Source of the DNA: DATBFX01 sp036558305
GTDB taxonomy: Bacteria > Chloroflexota > Chloroflexia > Thermomicrobiales > UBA6265
NCBI GenBank assembly: GCA_036558305.1
Contig: DATBFX010000559.1
Span: forward strand, 1-7,035
Length of the DNA stretch: 7,035 bases
Direction of reading: 5' to 3'
A program made the position numbers and the translations under genes. Of the stretch, positions 1 through 5,620 are shown in pieces (positions within the stretch are counted from its first letter, which is position 1; every line of letters starts with the position of its first letter). The notes below the pieces were generated by a model that was not told the DNA's origin, searched no databases, and saw only the letters and a list, made by a program, of their open reading frames with translations.

Positions 1-770
1 GTCCGACGGACGGTGAGGCGCGAACCGTGTTCGAGGTGACGACGCCGCGGTCGGTCGGGATCGAGGAATCGCCCGGAAGTTGCACTCCGGGTCCGGGTGT
101 CTCGTTCACGATCACCGGGGGGAACCTGACCGAACCGCTGCACGTCACGACCGGCGACGACGGCACGGTCAGTTTGACCCTCGATTAGGGCGACTACACC
201 ATCGTCGAGGACGTCTCCGGCGCCAGTACGACCATCACGGTGGTGCCGGACCAAACGGTGGTCGTCTCAGCATTCAATCTCCAACCAGAGGCGACCGGCG
301 ACGCTGTCGTCAACAAGTACTTTTGCGCATCGTCCGGCACCAAGCCGAAGATCGACGTCTCGGCGCCCGGCGAGGCGGGAGCCAAGGTTCCGGCCGACTG
401 CACTCCCGGTGACGCCGGATTCCAGGTCGACGATCTGACGCCGTTCCGCACCGGCGCGGACGGGAGCGAAGTTCTGACGCTGGGCGTCGGGACGCATACG
501 ATCACGGAGGCTTGCTTCGGCGTCTCGGCGGAGTTGACGGTCGAGGAGGGAAAGGAAACGACAATCAACGTGCTCAACTTCAAGGATATGGAAGGATCGG
601 ATTGCCCCGCACCCGGCCAATTGCCGAATACCGGCACGGGCGCGACCGCTGGGCGGCACGACGCCACGCTCCTTCTCTTGCTGGCGATGGGGAGTCTCGC
701 GCTGATGTGCGGAGGTGCGTTGTTCATGCGGCGCCCCGGCGCGGTGCGCGGAACGCCATACTCATCCTAG
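1..770 (+). pseudogene. LPXTG-type modular surface protein, 3' part, interrupted by an in-frame TAG
   Basis: The reading frame that starts at base 3 encodes a Thr/Val/Gly-rich extracellular protein entering from the left edge. It is open to a TAG at 186-188 and then continues in the same frame to the stop at 768-770. Two homologous modules are visible. One runs from about base 78 (SCTPGPGVSF ... TLD-stop-GDYTIVE ... VVVSAFN) and the other from about 399 (DCTPGDAGF ... TLGVGTHTITE ... TINVLNF). The C-terminus has LPNTG (codons from 621), a Leu/Ala/Met-rich membrane helix and an Arg-Arg pair, which is a sortase cell-wall anchoring signal. The homology runs straight through the stop, so this is one gene broken by a nonsense change rather than two genes. 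A GTG at 240 could begin a 176-residue product, but I see no ribosome binding site or signal peptide there. The role is unknown, perhaps a cell-wall adhesin or stalk. A sequencing error is an alternative explanation for the stop. Confidence 0.75.
621..755 (+). other. C-terminal sortase signal (LPNTG + membrane helix + basic tail)
   Basis: The codons from 621 read LPNTGTG, followed by a short polar spacer (ATAGRHDA) and a hydrophobic stretch of about 20 residues (TLLLLLAMGSLALMCGGALF). Then comes MRR and a short polar tail with one further arginine. This order of motif, membrane helix and positive tail is the standard sortase recognition signal. The tail after Arg-Arg is longer than usual (about 12 residues). 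This part lies downstream of the premature TAG, so it is made only if the stop is read through or the stop is an error. Confidence 0.8.
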
Positions 771-1798
771 ACAGCGCCCATCGGAACTGTCGTTGACTCG
801 CGCACGATCAGGTCGCCATAGACGATCGTTTTGGCAGGGGGTTCGCGGTCGCCGTCGATCAGGTGGCGGAGTTTGCGCATCGCGATCACGCCCATCTCGT
901 GGCGGGGGATGCGGAAGGTGGTCAGGGGCGGGTGGGAGAAGGCGCTCTCGGCGACGTCGTCGATGCCGACGAGGGCGACATCGTCCGGGATGCGCAGACC
1001 GGCTTCCTTGATCGCCTCCATCGCCCCGAAGGCGGTTTTGTCGCTGACGGCGACGACGGCGGTCGGTCGCTCCGGCAAGCGGAGGATCTCCCGCATTTGA
1101 AGGTAGCCCTTCATCGGCTGACCCGAAACGGGCTGGGGCATCAGGTTCGGGGGAATGACCATGCCGGCTTCGGCGACGGCGGCCAGGCTGCCGCGGAGGC
1201 GTTCGACCAGGCTGCTGTATTTGGTCGGTCCCGGCAGGATGGCGAGGGAGCGGTGGCCGAGATCGAGGAGGTGGCGGGTGACGACGTAGCCGGCCTCGAA
1301 GTTGTCGCCGAGCACGCAGTTGATGCGGTGATTGGCGGTGTGGTTTTCGATCAAGACGATCGGCAACTGGAGGTCTTGCATCTCGAGGACGAGCTCGGGT
1401 CGGATGTCGCCGTCGTTGGCAACGACCAGACCGCGGGCCTCCTCCGGAAGTCCCTGCATCAGGAGAGCGGGCGTGTCCGTTGAGGAGTCGTACATGTGGA
1501 GCAGGACCTGATACCCGAGCCGCTGCGCCTCCGCCTGAAACCCGCGGATGATGTCGCCGTAGAAGAGATCGACCAGAACCGGCATCGCGCCCTTTTCGAT
1601 CAGCAAGCAGACGGCGAGGGATTTGGCGGTGCTCGGCGGCGCGGGGACTTCGTAGCCAAGCTCGGAGACGGCGGCCCAGACCCGCTCGCGCGTTTCCGCG
1701 CCGACGCCGGGTTTGCCGCGGATGACCAGCGAGACCGCACTCGGCGAGACATTCGCCGCCGCGGCCACGTCCCTGATGTTCGAGCGTCGCCTGCCCAT
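767..1798 (-). CDS. LacI-family transcriptional repressor
   Basis: This 343-residue protein has the LacI/GalR layout. An N-terminal helix-turn-helix at residues 8-27 (IRDVAAAANVSPSAVSLVIR) is followed by a periplasmic-binding-protein-like effector domain. That domain contains GDNFEAGYVVTRHLLDLGHR, the SDKTAFGAMEAI segment, PDDVALVGIDD and PPLTTFRIP, all typical family positions. The ATG at 1796-1798 was chosen because AAGGGGG lies just upstream and helix 1 follows at once; a TTG at 1843 would lie upstream of the predicted transcription start. The hinge is unusual: after LGY it reads EVPAPPSTAKSLAV, shorter than the usual PNxxARxL hinge helix plus linker and without its Asn. The gene is divergent from the sugar transporter, so sugar-responsive control of that operon and of itself is likely. 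The effector is unknown; an arabinose-type sugar is inferred from the GH127 neighbour. Confidence 0.93.
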   Translation of the reverse strand: MGRRRSNIRDVAAAANVSPSAVSLVIRGKPGVGAETRERVWAAVSELGYEVPAPPSTAKSLAVCLLIEKGAMPVLVDLFYGDIIRGFQAEAQRLGYQVLLHMYDSSTDTPALLMQGLPEEARGLVVANDGDIRPELVLEMQDLQLPIVLIENHTANHRINCVLGDNFEAGYVVTRHLLDLGHRSLAILPGPTKYSSLVERLRGSLAAVAEAGMVIPPNLMPQPVSGQPMKGYLQMREILRLPERPTAVVAVSDKTAFGAMEAIKEAGLRIPDDVALVGIDDVAESAFSHPPLTTFRIPRHEMGVIAMRKLRHLIDGDREPPAKTIVYGDLIVRESTTVPMGAV

Positions 1799-1802
1799 GC
1801 TT

Positions 1803-1809
1803 CCCCCTT
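1803..1809 (-). promoter_or_regulatory. Ribosome binding site of the LacI-family gene
   Basis: On the minus strand AAGGGGG lies 4 bases before the ATG at 1798. It supports this start over the upstream in-frame TTG at 1843. Confidence 0.6.
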
Positions 1810-1823
1810 CGACCCTTTCCTGG

Positions 1824-1836
1824 CTAGACAGTCTAG
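1824..1836. promoter_or_regulatory. Probable repressor operator, perfect 13-bp dyad CTAGACAGTCTAG
   Basis: CTAGAC and GTCTAG form a perfect inverted repeat around a central A. The dyad lies 25 bases upstream of the repressor ATG and covers the predicted -10 box of that gene, the classic position for LacI-family autorepression. The odd-length symmetry differs from the CG-centred operators of many LacI-family proteins, so assigning it to this particular regulator is an inference. Confidence 0.55.
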
Positions 1837-1858
1837 TGGACAAGAGTGCACATCACAA
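1830..1858 (-). promoter_or_regulatory. Predicted sigma-70-type promoter of the LacI-family gene
   Basis: On the minus strand TTGTGA (1858-1853) and TAGACT (1835-1830) are separated by exactly 17 bases, and each matches its consensus at 4 of 6 positions. Transcription would start near 1823, giving a leader of about 25 bases that contains the ribosome binding site. The -35 region overlaps a second, weaker inverted repeat, CACAAT (1854-1859) with ATTGTG (1867-1872). Confidence 0.45.
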
Positions 1859-1918
1859 TACGGTCGATTGTGCATTTCGCTCGGCTTCCCGCCTTCGTCG
1901 GCGACGCTTTTGTGCGCC

Positions 1919-1947
1919 TTGACACCGCTGGGGGCCAGGTGTAGCAT
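1919..1947 (+). promoter_or_regulatory. Predicted promoter of the sugar-transport operon (TTGACA-N17-TAGCAT)
   Basis: A consensus -35 box, TTGACA (1919-1924), is followed after exactly 17 bases by TAGCAT (1942-1947), which keeps T, A, A and T of the -10 consensus. Transcription would start near 1954 and read towards the binding-protein gene at 2169, leaving a leader of about 215 bases. A consensus -35 box at ideal spacing is notable in GC-rich DNA, but no experimental start is known. Confidence 0.5.
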
Positions 1948-1953
1948 CGGTTC

Positions 1954-2168
1954 ATCGAGCATGACAGGATTCCGTTCGGGTATCCGACTGTTTAGTGCAA
2001 CGCGTGCGGCGGCGGGTGAAATCGCCTCGTCGTGCCGCCCGGCATTCGACCGCAGATGGGCTCGTTGCCCGGTTGATGGGAGGTGAGGCAAGACCGCTGA
2101 TCGCGCTCGGGCGCGCAACGATCGGAAGGGCTCTGGACGACACTCCATCGTTTTCAGGAGGGAGCGAG
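1954..2168 (+). promoter_or_regulatory. Long 5' leader of the transport operon, no recognised riboswitch
   Basis: About 215 bases lie between the predicted transcription start and the binding-protein ATG. I recognise no riboswitch or T-box. Small GC-rich hairpins are possible: CGCGC-TCGG-GCGCG at 2102-2115, GGGC/GCCC at 2058-2061 and 2067-2070, and a looser GGCGGC/GCCGCC pair at 2008-2013 and 2034-2039. None is followed by a T-run, so a terminator-type attenuator is not supported. An in-frame upward extension of the binding-protein reading frame to 1995 is Arg-rich and unlikely to be translated. Confidence 0.3.
2156..2161 (+). promoter_or_regulatory. Ribosome binding site of the solute-binding protein gene
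   Basis: A perfect AGGAGG lies 7 bases before the ATG at 2169. It fixes that start over the open in-frame stretch reaching back to 1995. Confidence 0.85.
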
Positions 2169-3428
2169 ATGGCAACGACTCTGACCCGGCGGAAGTTGCT
2201 CGCGACGACCGGCGCCGCCGCCGGCGCCGCCACGCTGCGGCGGTTCCCCCACGTGGCTGCCGCGACCAAGATCACCGTCGGTGTCCTCGACAGCTTCGTC
2301 GAGCCGATGAAGACGGTGATTACACAGCTCCAGTTCACCGAAAAGACCGGGATCGAGGTCGAGGTCGGGACGCGGGGCCGCACGGCGGACGACTTCACCA
2401 CCCAGATGGCCGGTGCCATCCAATCGGGCAAGACCCCGTTCGACGTGATCGACTTCGAGGACGAGATCGCCTCGGTCTTCCCCAAGGCGGGGTGGCTGCT
2501 GGCCCTCAACGACCTGATGACGCCCGAGATCACCGCCGACTTCCCACAGTTCATGCTCGACGTGGCGGCGATCTGGGATACCCTCGATGGCGAGCAGTTC
2601 CGCATCCACCACAACTACGAGGCGCAGTACTACTGGTATCGCAAAGACGTCTTCGACGCGAAAGGGATCGCGGTTCCCAAGACCTGGGAGGACGTCCGCG
2701 CACTCGGTGCGGTCTTGACCGACGAGGCCAAGGGTGTCTACGCCTCGGGCGACGGTCTGATGAAGGGGGCGTTCCTCAACGTCTTCCTCGATTACCTCAC
2801 CCTTCAGGCCGGCGGCGATCCCTATCAGGTCGACGACAAGTACCAGACGGCCCTGCAATACCTCTACGACCTGCTCCACAAGGACAAGGTTTTCGAACCC
2901 GGCTCGTTGCAGAAGGAGTACGACGCGATCAACCAGGAGTACGTCAACGATCGCATCTTCTGCATGCGCCAGTGGCCGTACTTCTACGACGTGGCGCGCC
3001 AGGCGACACCCTGGTATCAAGAGGGCAAAGCCGAGATCGCGCTGCCGCCACAGGGACCAGGCGGCGCCAAGAACAGCACCTATGGCGCCGGCTGGGGCTG
3101 GGGCATCCCGAAGGTGACGAAGAACAAGGAGGCGGCGATCGAGCTCGTCAAGTTCCTGATCGACCCGGCCAACGTGGGCGCGATGGCGAAGATCAACACC
3201 TGGTATCTCATCCCGCGCCCGTCGGTCCTCGCGGTCGCCGGCGATGTGGGGATTGCCCCGTATCTCAAACAGTACCAGGATGCCGGCGTCATCGGCGCCC
3301 GCCCATTCCATCCGAAGTTCCGCCAGGCGGTCGCGGTGTTCGAAGACGCCGCCTCGGCCTTCCTCACCGACCAGATCTCGATCGATGCCGCCCTCAAGCA
3401 GACGAAGGACGGGTTGGCGAAGTTGTAA
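2169..3428 (+). CDS. ABC transporter sugar-binding protein (family 1), Tat-exported
   Basis: This 419-residue extracytoplasmic protein would capture a sugar or oligosaccharide and deliver it to the two permeases downstream. The N-terminus is a twin-arginine signal (TRRKLLATTGAAAGAA, residues 6-21) with likely cleavage near AAA at 30-32. There is no lipobox cysteine, so it is not an obvious lipoprotein. The mature protein begins TKITVGVLDSF. Its family features include KTPFDVIDFEDE, the domain-crossing segment RKDVFDAKGIAVPKTWEDVR, and GWGWGIPKVTKNKEAAIELV (from residue 308), the signature of group 1 solute-binding proteins. Length is normal for the family. An aromatic-rich segment (HHNYEAQYYWYRKD) would suit stacking against sugar rings. 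It is the first gene of the transport operon, 154 bases ahead of the first permease, with a palindromic element in the gap. The ligand is unproven; arabino-oligosaccharides are inferred from the GH127 gene. Confidence 0.92.
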   Translation: MATTLTRRKLLATTGAAAGAATLRRFPHVAAATKITVGVLDSFVEPMKTVITQLQFTEKTGIEVEVGTRGRTADDFTTQMAGAIQSGKTPFDVIDFEDEIASVFPKAGWLLALNDLMTPEITADFPQFMLDVAAIWDTLDGEQFRIHHNYEAQYYWYRKDVFDAKGIAVPKTWEDVRALGAVLTDEAKGVYASGDGLMKGAFLNVFLDYLTLQAGGDPYQVDDKYQTALQYLYDLLHKDKVFEPGSLQKEYDAINQEYVNDRIFCMRQWPYFYDVARQATPWYQEGKAEIALPPQGPGGAKNSTYGAGWGWGIPKVTKNKEAAIELVKFLIDPANVGAMAKINTWYLIPRPSVLAVAGDVGIAPYLKQYQDAGVIGARPFHPKFRQAVAVFEDAASAFLTDQISIDAALKQTKDGLAKL

Positions 3429-3431
3429 TTA

Positions 3432-3589
3432 CCCTCACCCCCTGGCCCCCTCTCCCTTCCGATCCGAGGGAGAGGGGGGAACGCGCCGATGAGATTGGAT
3501 GCCTTGCATGCAGCGCGCTCCACTTGAGGCTGCCTCCCCTCTCCCTCGGAAGGGCCGGGTACCCTCTGGGTGGCGGTCGGGGGTGAGGG
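3432..3589. repeat. Palindromic repeat element with 11-bp terminal inverted repeats
   Basis: CCCTCACCCCC (3432-3442) and GGGGGTGAGGG (3579-3589) are perfect inverted repeats at the two ends. Just inside the left end, CCCCCTCTCCC (3446-3456) pairs perfectly with GGGAGAGGGGG (3468-3478) across an 11-base loop. Towards the right, CCCCTCTCCC recurs at 3536-3545, next to a small GAGGC-T-GCCTC dyad (3526-3536). The whole looks like two half-elements in opposite orientation, the right one partly degraded. It fills the gap between binding protein and permease and has no T-run after its hairpin, so it is not a typical terminator. It may stabilise the upstream mRNA or lower permease expression. Confidence 0.75.
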
Positions 3590-4488
3590 CCGCGCGCCGG
3601 ACCAGACTGCTTGGTCCGGCTCAGCGCCGCTATGTCACCTTCGTCCTCCTCGTCCTGCCCGTCGTCGTCCTCCGCCTGACGACCACCGCCTACCCGATCT
3701 GGCGCACGGCCTCGCTCAGTCTGACCAACAACAGTCTGCTCGACGGGACGAACGACTTCATCGGTCTCGACAACTTTCGCGATCTGCGGACCAACTTCAG
3801 CGTCCGCAGCGCCGTCGAGTTCACGATCCTGTTCGTCCTCTGCTCGACCGCCCTCGAACTGATCGTCGGTCTGCTGGTCGCGCTCCTGCTCAATGCGAAA
3901 TTCCGCGGCCGAGCCTTCGCCCGGTCGATCAACCTGATCCCCTGGGCGGTGGCGCCGATCGTCGCCGCCTACGCGTTCGCCTGGTTGCTCGACGACCAGT
4001 TCGGGTTGATCCCGCATTGGATCCACGGTCTGACCGGCAACCGCGTGACGTTATTCACGAGTTCCTTCAACGCGCGCCTGACGCTGATTCTGGTCAACGT
4101 CTGGAAGAATGCGCCCTTCATGACGGTCGTCTTCCTCGCCGGCTTGCAAGGGGTGCCCGAAGACCTCTACGAGGCGGCAAAAGTCGACGGCGCCCACGGC
4201 TGGCAGCGATTCTGGGCGATCACCTTTCCGTTGATCCTACCCTTGTTGATTGCCCAGGGGATGTTCTTCGTCGTCTGGCAGCTTTCGGCGTTCGATCTGA
4301 TCTACGGGTTGACCAACGGCGGACCGGGCGTCGCCACGGAGGTGCTCGCCCTGCGCATCTACCAGGAGGGGATGCTCTTCTTCAAGTACGGGTTTGCCTC
4401 GGCGGTCAGCATGGTCTTGATGGCCTTGGTCGCGATCGCCGGCTTGATCGGGCTGACCCTCTTCCGCCGACGTGAAGTCGCGTTCTAA
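3583..4488 (+). CDS. ABC sugar transporter permease (CUT1, MalF-like)
   Basis: This inner-membrane permease subunit has the binding-protein-dependent transport fold, with about six hydrophobic helices (for example YVTFVLLVLPVVVL near the N-terminus and MVLMALVAIAGLIGLTLF at the end). The ATPase-docking EAA loop reads EAAKVDGAHGWQRFWAITFP from residue 197. SFNARLTLILVNVWKNAPF and the TNGGPGVATEVLALRIYQEG segment are typical of MalF/UgpA-like subunits. I chose the GTG at 3583, giving 301 residues, because the upstream in-frame stretch from ATG 3499 is Pro/Arg-rich and is encoded by the palindromic repeat. Neither start has a good ribosome binding site, so the start is uncertain. The stop is 14 bases before the next permease. 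No ATP-binding subunit is encoded in the window. Confidence 0.9.
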   Translation: MRAARRTRLLGPAQRRYVTFVLLVLPVVVLRLTTTAYPIWRTASLSLTNNSLLDGTNDFIGLDNFRDLRTNFSVRSAVEFTILFVLCSTALELIVGLLVALLLNAKFRGRAFARSINLIPWAVAPIVAAYAFAWLLDDQFGLIPHWIHGLTGNRVTLFTSSFNARLTLILVNVWKNAPFMTVVFLAGLQGVPEDLYEAAKVDGAHGWQRFWAITFPLILPLLIAQGMFFVVWQLSAFDLIYGLTNGGPGVATEVLALRIYQEGMLFFKYGFASAVSMVLMALVAIAGLIGLTLFRRREVAF

Positions 4489-4502
4489 AGGGGAATGCGC
4501 GG

Positions 4503-5366
4503 GTGAACCAGTCTCCATCGATCGGTCGACGGCGATTGCAGAGCGGGGCCGGGCGAATTCTCTTGTACCTCCTGTTCGCCGTCTTCACGCTGATCGTGCT
4601 CATTCCCTTCTACTGGATGGTGAAATCGGCCCTCTCGCCTCGGCAGCAGATTTTCCATGTTCCGCCGACCTATCTCGTCAAACCGACCCTGGCGAATTTC
4701 CACACCCTGGTCAGTCAGGTCCCCTTCGGCAGGTATTTCCTCAACTCGCTGCTCTTTTCGACGGCGACGACGCTGGCGACGCTGGCGGCCAGTTTCATGG
4801 CCGCCTATGCGATCGCGCGCTTTCCCGTCCGCGGTAGCAACGTGCTGCTTCTGGCCCTGGTCATCTCGACCGCCCTGCCGGAGATCGTGACGATCATCCC
4901 GCTCTACCACGTGCTTCAGCAACTGCGGCTCCTCGATTCGATCATCGGTCTCACCCTGATCATGAGCAGCGTCCTCGCCCCGTTCACCGTCTGGGTGCTG
5001 GTGGCCTTCATCCGACAGGTGCCATACGAGGTCGAGGAAGCGGCGATCGTCGACGGCGCCCGCTTGCCGGAGATCCTCTGGCGCATCGTCCTGCCGATGA
5101 CCGCGCCGGCCCTGGCAACGATGGCCGTCATCAACTTCGTCAACGCCTGGAACAACCTCCTCTATCCGCTGGCGTTCTCGTCGACGGACAAGTCGAAAAC
5201 CCTCAGTCTCGCCATCACCGAGGTCTTTCAGGTCAGCAGCCAATACGGTCGCCCCTGGGAGTTGATCAGCAGTCTCGGCGTCACGATGATGGTGCCGGTC
5301 ATCCTGCTGGCGATCGCCTCGCAGCGCGCGATCGTGCGCGGCCTGACGGCGGGCGCCATCAAGTAG
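4503..5366 (+). CDS. ABC sugar transporter permease (CUT1, MalG-like)
   Basis: This is the second membrane subunit, 287 residues, which would pair with the upstream permease to form the sugar channel. The GTG start at 4503 is preceded by AAGGGGA (4488-4494), which overlaps the stop of the previous gene; the 14-base gap implies co-translation. Helix 1 (ILLYLLFAVFTLIVLIPFYW) leads into MVKSALSPRQQIF, a MalG-type beginning. The EAA loop is EAAIVDGARLPEILWRIVLP from residue 179. Downstream WNNLLYPLAFSS and the closing AIVRGLTAGAIK match the C-terminus typical of MalG/UgpE-like proteins. Length is normal for the family. The partner ATPase is likely encoded elsewhere and shared between transporters. 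Confidence 0.93.
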   Translation: MNQSPSIGRRRLQSGAGRILLYLLFAVFTLIVLIPFYWMVKSALSPRQQIFHVPPTYLVKPTLANFHTLVSQVPFGRYFLNSLLFSTATTLATLAASFMAAYAIARFPVRGSNVLLLALVISTALPEIVTIIPLYHVLQQLRLLDSIIGLTLIMSSVLAPFTVWVLVAFIRQVPYEVEEAAIVDGARLPEILWRIVLPMTAPALATMAVINFVNAWNNLLYPLAFSSTDKSKTLSLAITEVFQVSSQYGRPWELISSLGVTMMVPVILLAIASQRAIVRGLTAGAIK

Positions 5367-5414
5367 GGGCGAGGCACGGTACCATCTGTTCCAAGAAATT
5401 GGCGTCGTGGCCCT

Positions 5415-5553
5415 CGACGCCCGGGGTTCAAACCCCGGGCTCACCCAGATAACGCCCAGAGGGCACCCGGCTCAAGCCGGCTGGAGACCGGTTTTGCAGC
5501 CCGCTTCAGCGGGCTTATCGAGGCTCAGACCGGGGTTTGAACCCCGGGCGTCG
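5415..5553. repeat. 139-bp palindromic (REPIN/MITE-like) element with 24-bp terminal inverted repeats
   Basis: The 24 bases at 5415-5438 are repeated exactly as the reverse complement at 5530-5553. Each end is itself a near-palindrome built on GGGGTT and AACCCC; at the left it extends to a 22-base dyad at 5419-5440. Between the ends lie two further dyads: CCGGCT-CA-AGCCGG (5467-5480) and AGCCCGCT-TC-AGCGGGCT (5498-5515). I find no coding content and no obvious target-site duplication. The element occupies most of the 254-base gap between the second permease and the glycosidase. It could act as a transcriptional or RNA-stability boundary or be a non-autonomous mobile repeat; both are inferences. 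Confidence 0.8.
5498..5515. repeat. 18-bp dyad AGCCCGCT-TC-AGCGGGCT inside the 139-bp element
   Basis: Two perfect 8-base arms flank a 2-base centre. A short AT-containing stretch follows (TATC), but there is no T-run, so an intrinsic terminator is not supported on either strand. Confidence 0.7.
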
Positions 5554-5607
5554 GGGATGCAAGACGGAAGAGTTGGAACAGGTGGGCACGGACCGGGAAT
5601 CAACGGG

Positions 5608-5614
5608 AAGGAAG
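5608..5614 (+). promoter_or_regulatory. Ribosome binding site of the GH127 gene
   Basis: AAGGAAG lies 6 bases before the ATG at 5621 and sets that start. I see no convincing promoter in the 67 bases between the repeat element and the gene, so transcription may come from the transporter operon. Confidence 0.6.
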
Positions 5615-5620
5615 CAAACG

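Noticed and set aside
1983..1995. Degenerate copy of the CTAGACAGTCTAG dyad downstream of the transporter promoter
   Set aside because: Only 8 of 12 arm positions match, a level my own estimate says is expected by chance in a region of this length.
1961..2086. Possible 41-residue upstream reading frame in the transport leader
   Set aside because: It has no ribosome binding site and a random-looking Arg/Ala/Cys composition with no recognisable motif.
2154..3311. Long open frame on the minus strand opposite the solute-binding protein
   Set aside because: Its Arg/Val/Leu/Asp-rich composition is typical of antisense frames in GC-rich DNA, it shows no family motifs, and the plus strand has a well-supported gene.
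3446..3479. Intrinsic terminator after the binding-protein gene
   Set aside because: The hairpin is strong but is followed by GAACGCG rather than a T-run, and the permeases downstream are clearly part of the same operon.
5419..5440. tRNA T-arm-like sequence (GGGGTTCAAACCCC)
   Set aside because: No acceptor, D-arm or anticodon arm can be assembled upstream, and an inverted copy at 5530-5553 shows that it belongs to the palindromic repeat.
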